Positions 53,497 to 64,000 of a DNA stretch of 64,000 nt are shown in pieces (the first letter of the stretch is position 1; each line of letters begins with the position of its first letter). The stretch covers positions 1,612,001-1,676,000 of the forward strand of contig JAGKQI010000100.1 of the NCBI GenBank assembly GCA_018806915.1, written 5' to 3'. The notes under the pieces are model-generated. The model ran no database searches. It worked only from the letters and a program-made list of their open reading frames with translations, and had not been told where the DNA came from. The position numbers and the translations under genes were made by a program. This DNA comes from Phytophthora colocasiae (Eukaryota > Oomycota > Peronosporomycetes > Peronosporales > Peronosporaceae).

Positions 53497-54537
53497 TTAA
53501 GCACTGGTGATCCACTCGTGCTGAAGCACTTGAGATGCACTAAGACGTTGCTCCGGGTCCACCGTCAGCATCTGCCGGATGAGATCTCGTGCACTGTCGG
53601 ACATGCAGGCCCATCCTGCCGAGTCCTGGTCAAAATCCCCCTTAAGGATCCGCTGCTGCAATTCCTCGTCCGACGCATCGTCCGTCGGGTCGAACGGGTG
53701 GAGTCCACACAATACAATAAACAGTACGACGCCGAGTGACCACATATCCATTGCACAGCCAGATTCCCGGTGGTTAATGAACTCGGGCGAAGCGTATGCA
53801 GTTGTGCACGCGTTCACCTTGTGGCCATTGTCGTGCAGTCGGAATGACTGTCCGAAGTCAATGAGTCTCATACTGGTCTGCCTGTCGTTCGCCAGGAGAA
53901 TGTTCTCCGGTTTCAAGTCGGCATGCACCACTTGCTTCGAGTGCAAATACTCAAGAGCTACCGCCAGCTCCCGAACGAGCTCTTTCGCTCTTTCTTCACC
54001 GAAGACGCCATGTTCCACCAGATCGTCGTACAACTCCCCACCTTGCACCAATTCCGTAACTAAAACATAAGCGTCGGAAGTCTCAAAAGCTTCTCGAAGT
54101 TCCAGCACATTGTGCGTCCCTCCAACCTGTTTCAAGATCTCCACTTCTTGTAGGAAATTTTCTTTACTAGTAAGTTGTTTAGACACGCGTTTAATTGCAA
54201 CACGTGCGTTCGAAGCCTTGTGACGTCCCACATGGACAAGACCGAAGCCTCCTTCGCCGATGACTCCTTCCAGGTCGTATTCTTGTTGCAACCGACTGCG
54301 GTTCAAGCGCCACGAGTCAATTGGGCGCTGCGTTTGTTGCTTCAAAGGGCTCGTCACTGCGTGCGGCACAAGGAAACCGCAGCCAGCGTCTGCTCCCATT
54401 GGTCGACGTGCTGCGTCTTGCTTTGCTGGGCTGTTGTAGCCACTGCAAGCTGCAGCAGCAGCGCACAGAGCGGCAGCTCCAGCCATGCGACGAGGCAACC
54501 GCATGAAGCGCATACTCGAGTGATCGTTGAAAGTCAT
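53497..54537 (-). CDS. CAMK-like Ser/Thr protein kinase with HAD catalytic loop
   Basis: 346 aa from ATG 54537, the first in frame. A basic, Ala-rich N-terminus (MAGAAALCAAAAACSG near 18-33) could be a membrane or organelle signal. The kinase domain spans about 88-345: GEGGFGLVHVG loop, VAIKRVSK lysine, helix-C Glu in LQEVEIL, catalytic loop VVHADLKPENILL, DFGQSF, ASPEF and a CAMK-like DMWSLGVVLFIVLCG. The HRD arginine is Ala (HAD), so it is a non-RD kinase and activation should not rely on a phospho-activation-loop/Arg contact. There are no EF hands or other domains. Substrate unknown. Confidence 0.88.
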   Translation of the reverse strand: MTFNDHSSMRFMRLPRRMAGAAALCAAAAACSGYNSPAKQDAARRPMGADAGCGFLVPHAVTSPLKQQTQRPIDSWRLNRSRLQQEYDLEGVIGEGGFGLVHVGRHKASNARVAIKRVSKQLTSKENFLQEVEILKQVGGTHNVLELREAFETSDAYVLVTELVQGGELYDDLVEHGVFGEERAKELVRELAVALEYLHSKQVVHADLKPENILLANDRQTSMRLIDFGQSFRLHDNGHKVNACTTAYASPEFINHRESGCAMDMWSLGVVLFIVLCGLHPFDPTDDASDEELQQRILKGDFDQDSAGWACMSDSARDLIRQMLTVDPEQRLSASQVLQHEWITSA

Positions 54538-55041
54538 TGCCAATTGGTTAGCAAATGAAGTGTGTTTAACTGCGTTGGAGGTGGCAAAATGCAGAATGTG
54601 GTTAGGCACTTTTGCACCCCAGAAGACGATAGCCAGCCAGCCAATCGCGAAGCCGTTTCGAAAACAGAGGCACGGTTCAGGTCAGACGAATCAGGCTTGC
54701 GTGGCATAGGCTGCGCAAGGACGACCGGAAAAACTGACTCGGTCGAGGACGAGGTTTGTTGCTATTATTGAAATCCACAAGTATTTTTTGCCTACAGTGA
54801 TGAAATGTTTAAAACGTGCCTGTCGAATGCACGCACGTGCGGCAAAATGGCGAAGGAGGTTGTGCCATAACCACTCCACACCTTGGTGATGAATGGAGCA
54901 CGGTGACGCAGGCGTGGTGGCGATTCTGCTTCGTCGCAGGTATTTCCCTTCAGAAAAGGGCCGACCAATTTCTCCCCATCCAGCAATTTGCTGCACTGCT
55001 GGTTGGTTTGCATTGCCGTCCCCGTTCTCAGTTTGTCCATG
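54538..55041. other. flank of Gypsy insertion
   Basis: Promoter side of the kinase gene, then sequence up to the target-site copy CCATG (55037..55041). No gene is seen. Confidence 0.45.
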
Positions 55042-55302
55042 TGTTGTGTCGCTCGAATGCAAATGTAGAAGTGATATGTATTGAGTAGCCTGTAGTTTTC
55101 ACTAGCTGTTCTCTTCCTATGTATGCTCTTAGAGATTGGATTCCACGTAATAACGGTCCATGCTTGCTGTCCTTGCGTAACATTCCGTAGTTCAGCAACC
55201 GTCCTTACTTGCTGTAGTCGTAGCCGTAACTCTTCTACAAAGTACTTGTGTTGCTTGGCTTGACCCCAGCAACTGCAAGACGATGTAGCTTCAGCTACAA
55301 CA
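55042..55302 (-). repeat. Gypsy 3' LTR (element on minus strand)
   Basis: 261 bp, TGTTGTGTCG...GCTACAACA on the + strand. One mismatch to the other LTR was found by eye (CGTAGTTCAGC here, CGTAGTTTAGC there, near 55193). Confidence 0.92.
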
Positions 55303-55366
55303 CTTCCCCCTCGAGGAGATCTTTCAATGTAGATATGCAAGCGCTCCACACTGAGAGCCGTTGTCG

Positions 55367-58300
55367 CTACTTGACTTGTAGCGCCTTGCGCAACGCCTTC
55401 ACCGGTGCCAGCTTTGCGTTACTGTGAACGAAAGCCTTAACCACAGCAGGGACATCCTGCAGCAGAACATCTGCGGGTTCCCACGAGTCTTCGTGTTTGC
55501 TCAGACCTCGCCAGTGGACCTTGATCTCATGGCGCTTCTCGTGACGATTGTAGCGCGCCTCCAGCAAGTTGTCCACCACGTGACCTTCACTGTTGTGGGC
55601 GATGTGCAATAACAGGTTCTCCGTCACATTCAGGGACTCGTCCGCGTAGAACTTTAGGCGACTAGCATGCGCCTCCCGCTTTTGCCCTGTTACTAGGTTT
55701 TGGATCACGAATATCCAATTTGACACGGTGTCGGTCACTTGGGCTGGACCACACCACTTCACGCGAAGTTTACTGCGCGTATGTTGCCACACATCAGCAT
55801 ACAACACAAAATCCCCAATGTCGAACTGTGCCATCGTTGTGCCTTTCTTGTTGCCGTGACTAGCACGACCAGCAGCTCTCACATTCGAATTTACTCGGCT
55901 GCACTGTTTGTGCATGTCTTCTAGTGCCTGCTTCAGACGTCCAACGTTATCGCGCTGGGTAGCCTGTATTTGCTCCAGTGTAGTAGTCTTAATAGGCCCA
56001 GGTAGCGCAATATGATCAGTTGGTCCCATAGCTGTCAGTCCTGTCATTGCAGTGATAGGTGCTATTCCACCCAGTGATGGCGACGGCGAGTTGTTTAGCA
56101 CCATCTGCACGATCTTGATTACTCGGGGCCATTCACTTGGCTGCAGCCTCCACTCGGACAGCAGTGCACGACAGCAGCGTAGTACTTCTCGCATTACCAC
56201 TTCAACTGTCCCGTTAGCCCAAGGACAGCGTGCCGTAGTGAAGTGGTGGTGTGCGCCGAGTGCATGTTGCAAAGCTTCGATTGTCTTGTTCTTGAAGTGG
56301 GTTCCCTGATCGCTAACCCAGCTTCGGCACACTCCAAAAGACGCAAACCACTCCATTAGACCTGTAAACGTAGCATCTGCGTCTGCCGTCTCGTTCGGCA
56401 AAAGCCACGTAAACTTGGATGCGTCGTCTTTGATAACTAACACATATTCCTGGTTCGTGATACTCTCCCCTAAATACAAGAAGTCCCAATGGATTAGCTC
56501 GTTAGGGCGGTCTGCGTGCATAGCTTCACCGAGAATCCGTGCTTGAGGCGGACCTCCAAGCGTACTAGCACAGTGTAGACATCTTCGAACAAAAAACTCA
56601 ACGTCCTTCTGTATGTCGGTCCACACAAATCGATCACTGATCTGCTGTAGCGTTACCGCAGCACCTCGGTGTCCAGCAATGCCAAAATGTCCAACAACAC
56701 ACACACGGACTTGCAGATCTGTTGCATCGTCCGGTATCCAGATGCGACCGTCTCTATCTTTCCACAATGAGTCATCTTGGCACTGCTTCATATCTCTTGG
56801 TGGTTGCGCTGAATTCTGAGCAGTTGAAATAACTTGAAGCGTTGGCCAGACGAAGTTGTCTTCCAGCTGTGGAGAAAGAGGTAGTGGCACTTGCCAAATT
56901 GCACAAACCGTCTTGAAAGACGAGCCCCATCTCGACAATAAGTCTGCCCATACGTTGTCGTCACCAGCGATATCATGGATTTCGTACTGGTAGCCCATCA
57001 GCAGGAGTGACCAGCGATGCAGTTTGTCCGCGGTGTACTTGGCCACAGACTTCGCGACACTATGTGGGTCAAAAATGTAGCACAAGTTTCGATGGTCCGT
57101 GAACAGTGCAAACCCATCTGGGCGATGAAGCAAATAATCTGCTCGTCGGCAAGTTTCCACTATCGCGTAAGCTTCTTTTCCACTATAGCCCATCGTCGTG
57201 CTGCCCCGAGAAAGACCCGCTCAACATCATCAATGGTTCATGCTCCTGCTCACTAATTGGTCGCTGAGCTTGATCTCGGGGAATCTGGGTAATTGCGGCC
57301 CCCCAATGCTCGTCACTAGCATCCGTGTAGACAGTGAGCAATTTTTCAGGGTCCGGATGCGCCAATTGCAGTGCATTTTTCAACGCAAGCTTGCATCGTT
57401 CCACACAGGCCGTTTCGTCATCACCCCAACCTACGTCACTGAGCTTCACTGCCCGAACTTGGGTCTTCTTGCGGCCACCAGCCTGGTCATACACCTTCTC
57501 CATCATTTTTACCAGTGGATGAACTAGCTTGTTAAAAGCAGGAAGCGAAGTCCGCATCCAATTCAGTGCGCAAACGAACTGTTGCAGCTCCTGTCCTGTT
57601 GTTGGTGCTGGGAGTTTTGCCAGAGCATCAATCCTGGCAGGGTCGTGTCGAACGCCTTCTCCTGAGACGACCCGGCCACACCAAAGTGCTTCTCTTAAAT
57701 AAAAATGACACTTCTTTGGATTGAGTTTCAAACCCTTGTCAGCGCATATTTGCAATACCTTCTGCAGCAACACCAGTAGGGCCTCATCGCTCTCCTCGTA
57801 GCCAAGTAGATCATCGATCCAAATCATCAAACCGTTGTTAAATAGCTCTGAGAACATCTCCTGGACAGTCGATTGTACATAAGCCACGCTGTTGGTTCCC
57901 CCATCAGGACGCGCGTGGGTGTAATGACCCTTCTTCGGTCAGGATAGAATAGATCTGTTGACACCACACTGCCATAGCAAACTGCCAAAATCCCTTAAAA
58001 AAGTCTAACGAGAAGTATCGAGAAGATCCACGTAATTGCTCGAACGCCGCCTCAAGAATCGGCATTGGCCACACGATCGTCTCCACACATTCGTTGGGCC
58101 CTCGAACATCCACTGTCATACGAAAAGCATTCACCTCAGGCTTATTCACCACCAACGGAGGCGAGCACCAACTGCTTTTGGGGTTTCGATAGCATAGCCC
58201 AGCTGCAAGTAAGGCGTCAACGTGTTTTTTGAGGAATTCACGATGAGCAGGCGAGTATCGGCGTGCTCGGCATCTCACTGGTACTGCACCAGGTTTCAAT

Positions 58301-60495
58301 TTCACTTCCATAGGTGGCATATCGACCGGAGGGTCCCTGCCGATAATGATGCGAAACACGTCAATGAACTGCATCAAAATTTGCTCCAACTCCTGGAGAA
58401 ATTCCTCGTTCGCACCCAATTTACGTGCCTCATCAACTTTCTCGAGCAATATTGACCTTATCTCCGCGTGTTCCTGTTCCTTTCCAGTGGAGAAGTCGGG
58501 AAAGCATGCCTGGTCTTCCTCTTCCACGAGGTCAGCCTCCTCAGGTGTTGGATTTGGGTTCTCAGCACTTCTGGCGTAGGCTAGTACACTGGTGGCCTTA
58601 CCCAGAGGACCATCGTCGACATCTCCCATATCCCACGCCTCGCTTACCTGCTGTGCCCCAGCTAACAGTTTTTCGGGACTGTAACCTAGTTTCTGCATGA
58701 TCCACTTCGATAGCAACAATTCACCAACTCCCGGTGGTAGTCGGTCAGTCACCCAGCAGATCACGTTGTGCAGAATTAATGGTCCCCCTGGTGTCGTGAA
58801 TCTTAAATTCAGCTTCACTTTGTTCTTCACTGTTACGGGTTTATCGCCAATGCCAGTCACACCAGCGTGATCAGCAATTTCGAGATAGTTTAGCCATATT
58901 CCGCGGTCCGAGAGAGCTTTTAGCAATTTAGTCGTGACGATTGACACTTCTGCTGCACTGTCCGGCGTGATACGGGTCTCAACAAGCTCCATTACCTTGC
59001 ATAGTATCGCTGACGGCGTCCTGACATCCTCATGGCTTCTTGTACTCACAGTCAGTACAGGCTTTACGACTTTGCGACCGGTGCTCTTTTCATAGAGCTC
59101 CTTTGCCTCCACTGGGCTAGCGACCTCCGGGCACTGGAAAACACCATGAGCCTGATCACCGCATTTAAAACACTGTCTGGCCTGCCTCTCCTGCTTAGCC
59201 TGTCCGACCTGATATCCTTTGCGAGCATTCGCCTGCTTTGGTTGCGATGTAGTGTTTTTTTCTGTCACTCGAGCCGTGTTATTTGACCCACTTTGTCCTT
59301 TCTTCGACTGGGAAGGGACGTTTTGCTGCTGATTAGTCCTGGACGCGTTACCAGACTGCTGCTGCACAGATATGTGGGCCTCAAATCGCATGAACCCCTC
59401 AAGCTCAGTGCGGAGCCACTTCAAGAATGTCTGGACGCTGGACTTTGTTGGCTTGTGCACTTGGCGACTAAGTTGATCCCTCACCGCAGCCTTAAAAGCA
59501 GGAGGTCGAAGCCCGTCGACTAAATACCCAACCACCTTCTTCGGCTCCTCGTGCACCACATCTTCGATGTTCAGGCGGTCAATAATCTTCAGAAGTCCGC
59601 CATCAACCTGGACAAGCGGGACTCTGCGTCCTGCAGATTTGTGTCCATGCAAAGTGCCTTTACTTCCCGGTCTAGTGTCTTATAAGCTGTATTGTCTGGT
59701 ACGCGGGCCGACAAGAAATAATCTCGCCACTCAGACTCGGTCACGTCCTTTTCATCCTTGAACAACTCAAACCCACAAATTCTCACCATGGTGCCTTGTT
59801 CAATGCACGCACTTAACGGCATGACGAAAATTTTTGCCTGAGTGCCCTGGTTTAACGCCTTGATGCGTCGCGTGTAAATTGCGTAGCTATCCATGAAATC
59901 ACGCTTCTCTTTTTTTGAACTGCCCCTGTATATGGGTGGTACAGGCAGGTTAGTTCCTGCAGCCACGGTGACGGCAGGTGATTCCTCTACGGGTCGACTG
60001 TCAGCTGAAGGAGCAGCACCTTGAGCGAAAGCCCCCCCATCGAGCCTGCAAGTGAGGCTGCACCACCTCTGCCAAGCTCTCCAGTCGTTGCCCCTGCAGC
60101 CCAACTGCTTCTTCAGCAGCCTTCAGCAACCGGTACTGTTCCTCGAGAAACTGTCGATGGTCCTCCATCTGCTTACGCATCTCTAGTTGCTGATCGAGCA
60201 GCGCAGACTGACGATCATGTTGCGCTTGTAGGTACTCAGACGTTTTTGCCGCAAGATGGTCTTGCTGACGTTGCACCTGGCCTAGCTTCGCAGTCGTCTC
60301 CTGATGAGCAGCGGCTGCAGTCTGAGCTAGAGCCTCAACTTGACGATTGGTGTCGCTGCCTTGGATCCTCGCCGTTCTCGTTGTCGTTTCCTGAAACTGC
60401 AGGTCGACGTCCGGATACGGCGGCAGCGGTGGGTATACAGCTACCGGCATCTCACTATCAGAGTGAACCACCATCGCTTCGTCGGCTTCTTCCAT
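55367..60495 (-). pseudogene. Gypsy gag-pol with chromodomain, several frameshifts
   Basis: Gag starts at ATG 60495 with a Gln-rich coiled coil. Frame breaks lie at a C7 run (60032..60038), near 59590, near 57928-57930, at 57204-57207 and near 57175-57180. Between them: zinc knuckle CFKCGDQAHGVFQC; an aspartic-protease-like TPDSAAEVSIV (Ser-Ala after Asp instead of Thr/Ser-Gly); RT with MTVDVRGPNE, FSLDFFKGFWQ and WIDDLLGY (Ile where YxDD usually has Val or Leu after an aromatic); RNase H TVYTDASDEHWGA; integrase with the HHCC finger ending RRCLHCAST and a DDE core (WDFLYLGES, WVSDQGTHFK, ANGTVEVVMREVL). A chromodomain (EIKVHWRGLSKHEDSWEP) closes the protein near 55430-55560, placing it among chromoviruses. 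Confidence 0.87.
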
Positions 60496-60527
60496 GCTGG
60501 GAGCGACTTCCCAGCTAAAGAATTCTT

Positions 60528-60788
60528 TGTTGTGTCGCTCGAATGCAAATGTAGAAGTGATATGTATTGAGTAGCCTGTAGTTTTCACTAGCTGTTCTCT
60601 TCCTATGTATGCTCTTAGAGATTGGATTCCACGTAATAACGGTCCATGCTTGCTGTCCTTGCGTAACATTCCGTAGTTTAGCAACCGTCCTTACTTGCTG
60701 TAGTCGTAGCCGTAACTCTTCTACAAAGTACTTGTGTTGCTTGGCTTGACCCCAGCAACTGCAAGACGATGTAGCTTCAGCTACAACA
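60528..60788 (-). repeat. Gypsy 5' LTR (element on minus strand)
   Basis: 261 bp, same ends as 55042..55302. Followed on the + strand by CCATG (60789..60793), the second target-site copy. Confidence 0.92.
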
Positions 60789-62974
60789 CCATGCTTGCAG
60801 TTCAACCCGGTGAGAACAATGCTGCATCGCGAGATTTGGACCCGAAGAAAACTGCGCTCTCTGAGCGGAATTCAGCACGGCAATCCACCGCCAACAGAAG
60901 TCATATATTACTGCACTGAATGTTCGAGAACGGTGAAGCAAGGGTTGAAGACGCTACACTGCAACTAGTACTAGCTGCCAGGTTGGCATTGCAACGGCAC
61001 TCGCTCCTACTTGCTAGGCTAAGAACTTTGTGCATGAAACGAATTCCATGGGCAGTGCGAATCGCAGCGCAATCTGGTTATAAGTCAATGACCATTCTTC
61101 TTGTTGCTTCGCGCCTTTTAGACATAAGTGCCGCGACCTAGAGTTCTATTTTTTTCCAGTTAAACCCGGCCAATATCCGCTGCAACGCAATGTCGTCTTC
61201 AATTGAAACGCATGTACAAGTGCATCCGAGTTGCAGTGAAATGGTTTCGCCATGGAAGCTCCTCTGTTCGTCGTCAACTTACGTTCAGCTCTTCGACAAA
61301 CACCATGCTGGCACACTTACATGTATAAGTAAGGACTCGAGATTTGTATCACGCAGTTTGCAGGAAGGCATCGGTTATACAATTGAGAAACAGCCGACCA
61401 AAGCCTGCTGCTTTGTGCTGCTCACGTCACCAGTTGAGGTGCTTTCTCTTCATTGCCACCGCTAGACGATCCGATGTGTTCGTGCCGATGGTGGACCAAG
61501 CAGTTCCACAATTCCACACAATCCCATCTTTCACACAAAGTTCGTTGTTGTATCCTTGCTTCGGCTTCAGCTCGCTCATTGGCGCTGTAGACATCCTGAT
61601 CTTCATCGTATCCCTGGCAGCTCGACTACGGAGAAACTTGGAATGTTGCCGCTTGGTCATCACCACCGAGTAGACAAATGTGCCTACAGTCACCCAGCGG
61701 TGACTACAGTCACGTACATTGGAGATCCGTAGACATCGGAATCAGCATCGGAGCTCGAGGCCGCTTCCGTGCCCCTCGGGCCACTCCACGAAGTCGACGC
61801 ACACTCGCATCGTCAGTCACAGTTCCAGTCGTTGAAATTGTGCAATCGGCATTGGACTCGCAGAATGCTTGTCCAGAGACGGCAGTATTCGGGTTGTCAT
61901 CATCTGTCGCCATGAATGCAGTTGAAGAAAAAACTTGGGCCTCGGCTGCAGCGCAAGTTCTGTACGAGCACGAGCTGGAGTCCAATGGGAGATGCAAGGT
62001 ACGGCCGGCACGTGCCGCAGCACCAGTGAGGACGTTGGCAGGAGATTCTATCAAGCTACATGAAGACCGGACTTAGGCAAGAGCACAAGGTGAAAAGCAG
62101 AAAGTCCGGTGCTTGACTAAGTGCGGTCCTGCTAAGTTCGCCTTAAGTTCATCCAACATCAATCATGCCGGGGTACACTATAGACTCCGACGTGGAGATG
62201 TCGCTCCGGAACTGTCCTGCTGGGACTATGCTGCTCTGATCGAGTGGCTCCGCGACACGATCAGGCGAGTAGGAACGCTACGTGGAGAACCGATGCACCA
62301 CTACTGGCGAGATGTACAAGAACGTGTTGGCCACCGTAAAGGGCTGTGTGAAGCGCAAAACGCTCAAGAACATGGCCATCTACGTGCTAAAGAAGCCAAT
62401 GGCGAAAGTGACCAACGCTGACATCATGGGAGCGGTGCAGGCTCGGTGCTGCACCCTCAAGAACGAGTTCGTGCCTGACGTCACACTCTGTTTCACCAAA
62501 AGCTAAAGATGGGCCTATCGATCGATGACTGCGATGCACGAGTGTTCCGCTTCTACAAGACTTCAATGGTAATATGAAGGACAACGGCCTGCAAGGGCTG
62601 ATTGGGGCAGACAACACGACCGACGCTGGATTCAAGAACAGAATGAAGACTCGGTGTCGCCTATTGGTCGATAATCTGCAGCCTCCGATCCTCAAGGCAC
62701 AAATCACCCGTCTTATCGATGTAGAAAGGCGTGACTATAAGTCAGACGAGAGAACGCCTTACGGGCACACAAGAGTGCAGCCAGCTCAGCACGTCTGTGT
62801 CAGCACCATTCCTGCTGGTCAGCACAATAAAAAGTTTAGTTTCTGTTCGGCGCGGGAAGCACGCAAACAGAGCGAGGCCAGTCGAGATTCAGCCAACCAG
62901 AACGCGTTTTCGAGTGCGGCCGATAGTTGGTGGGGCCCACAGTATTCGCCGAGCTCACGGCTCCATTCACGGTC
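60789..62974. other. decayed sequence between Gypsy and terminal MULE
   Basis: Short open frames in shifting phases occur on the + strand (for example KNVLATVKGCVKRKTLKNMA near 62310 and DNTTDAGFKNRMKTRCRLL near 62615), likely remnants of an older element or gene. No frame can be followed far, and no domain is recognised. Confidence 0.4.
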
Positions 62975-64000
62975 ATGCCGAGGCGGGTGAGCTGGCAGCT
63001 AAAAGCTGGCGACGTCGATGCCGCCGAAGCGGACGAGATCGTAGCGCAGATGCCGTCCTTCGATATCGGCAAAAGCCAGACGATGGCGTGCACTATATGC
63101 CCGGAAGCTGAGCACAAGATGCGGTACCGCTTGCTTGTATGCAGCTCCGAGGCATGTAGCGAGGCAAGCGAGATCAAATGAGCTTGGCGCGGGAAGATGG
63201 TGACATGCCTCGAGTTGCAGCACGCCTCCATCTTCGAGTACGGAGAGCACTACAACATGACGTCAGTCCCGGCGCGCAAGAAGCTGACAACAATGCAGAA
63301 GGTCTTCTGCCGTGAGCTGGCCGAGAATCGCTTGAAACCCATGAGGATTCTACATGCGCTGGGACGCAAGTTCTCGAAGCCTCTCGACGACCTGCCCACC
63401 CTAAAGACTGTACAGAACTTTGCCAACCCCACGGGCGGACGCAGATGCAGAATCACGACCGCTTGGACGAGATGCAGGCATGGGTCTCCGAGCGTGCGTA
63501 CAACGGCTCTGAGCTGCCGAACCAACCGTTCACGTTTGCGTGGGAGATGGACAGCACCGGCAAGCCTGTTGTAGGCAACAGCTCCGACGAGAAACCCTTC
63601 CTTGTAGGGCTGTCGACGAAGGCGCTGGTGATGCGGCTCATGGTGCCGCCGGACGATTTCATCTTCCACGTCGACGCTACCTACAAGATGAGCCAGTGTG
63701 GCTACCCAGTACTCGTCGTTGGTCTGTCAGACCGAACTCGCAGATTCCACCTCGTCGCGCTCTTCATCATCTCGCAAGAGACGCAACCGGTTCTTCAAGC
63801 GGCCCTCCTTTCACTACGTCGTCTTTATTACTGGGTCACCAAGAGGCATTTGGCCGTTCGCTTCGCTATGGCCGACGAAGATAAGGCTCATTGCAATGCT
63901 CTCGCAGCGGTATTCGGGGACCATCCGGCGTATTGCTTTTTGATGTACTTCCATGTAATGAAGAAGGTCCACGAGAATATTAACCCTTCCAACCCCATAT
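62975..64000 (+). pseudogene. second MULE transposase, broken and cut by window end
   Basis: From ATG 62975 a Cys-containing zinc-binding part (CTICPEAEHKMRYRLLVC) runs to an in-frame TGA at 63179..63181 and continues in the same frame (NMTSVPARKKLTTMQKVF). A shift near 63420 leads to a frame open to the window edge. It contains the MULE DDE core: FIFHVDATYKMSQCGYPVLV, RRFHLVALFIISQE, then MADEDKAHCNALAAVFGD and MYFHVMKKVHENI, i.e. the first two Asp and the C/Y-FHxxK block. It is unlike the MULE at 16.5 kb in sequence. The remainder and its termini lie outside. Confidence 0.72.

Larger units (their letters stand above)
55042..60788 (-). mobile_element. complete Ty3/Gypsy LTR retrotransposon, chromovirus type
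   Basis: 5747 bp between 261-bp LTRs, flanked by the 5-bp duplication CCATG (55037..55041 and 60789..60793). Transcription direction is minus: gag, protease, RT, RNase H, integrase, chromodomain. One LTR mismatch in 261 bp points to a recent insertion, but coding frames are broken at about five points. Confidence 0.93.

Noticed and set aside
61710..62054. Minus-strand frame with an RRLR string, as a possible RXLR effector
   Set aside because: No N-terminal signal peptide precedes the string and no EER motif follows; it lies in decayed transposon-like sequence.
1..64000. CRISPR arrays, rRNA or tRNA genes
   Set aside because: No regularly spaced repeats, rRNA blocks or convincing tRNA cloverleaf were seen; CRISPR is also not expected in a eukaryotic nuclear sequence.

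Overview
The window reads as nuclear DNA of an oomycete, most likely a Phytophthora-like peronosporalean. Host genes are tightly packed, have short GT-AG introns of about 60-80 nt, often sit in divergent pairs with promoters under 200 bp, and encode eukaryotic housekeeping proteins. One gene start carries an Inr/FPR-like oomycete core promoter. The species cannot be named from the sequence alone.

Layout. (1) 1-5.6 kb, housekeeping: the EMC1 3' end, an oxysterol-binding protein with PH, START-like and ORD modules, MYCBP, and a TPR-prefoldin fusion. (2) 6-16 kb and 27.4-31.5 kb, one lineage-specific array cut in two by transposons. It mixes two families: six copies of a tiny secreted Gly/Trp-rich protein, always in head-to-head pairs (6.0-6.9, 9.0-9.8 and 28.8-29.6 kb), and six members of a putative transcription-factor family with a basic region, coiled coil and START-like C-terminal domain (four apparently intact, two broken). 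(3) 16.5-26.9 kb, the transposon block: a MULE carrying a transposase and a Ulp1-type protease, next to a complete Copia LTR retrotransposon with identical 217-bp LTRs and a CTTTC target-site duplication. (4) 31.7-54.5 kb, a second housekeeping block: NCA2, eIF2B-beta, a CPSF30-type CCCH/YTH/DCD/KH protein, PRP18, exocyst SEC6, AIDA, a PX protein with a degenerate OTU-like region, GINS PSF2, a Cys-rich mini-protein, an RRM/CCCH protein, an SDR and an atypical Ser/Thr kinase. (5) 55-64 kb, a second transposon block: a Gypsy chromovirus on the minus strand (261-bp LTRs, CCATG target-site duplication) and the start of another decayed MULE that runs off the window.

Functionally the housekeeping genes cover RNA processing (PRP18, CPSF30-YTH, RRM/CCCH), translation initiation (eIF2B-beta), replication (PSF2), secretion and membrane biogenesis (EMC1, SEC6, OSBP, PX) and mitochondria (NCA2). 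They do not form a pathway. The most distinctive content is the array of START-like transcription-factor candidates with paired secreted Gly/Trp-rich genes, the four-module CPSF30 protein, and a CAGGTAT motif concentrated in the MULE. All three large transposons have broken reading frames although both LTR elements have (nearly) identical LTRs.
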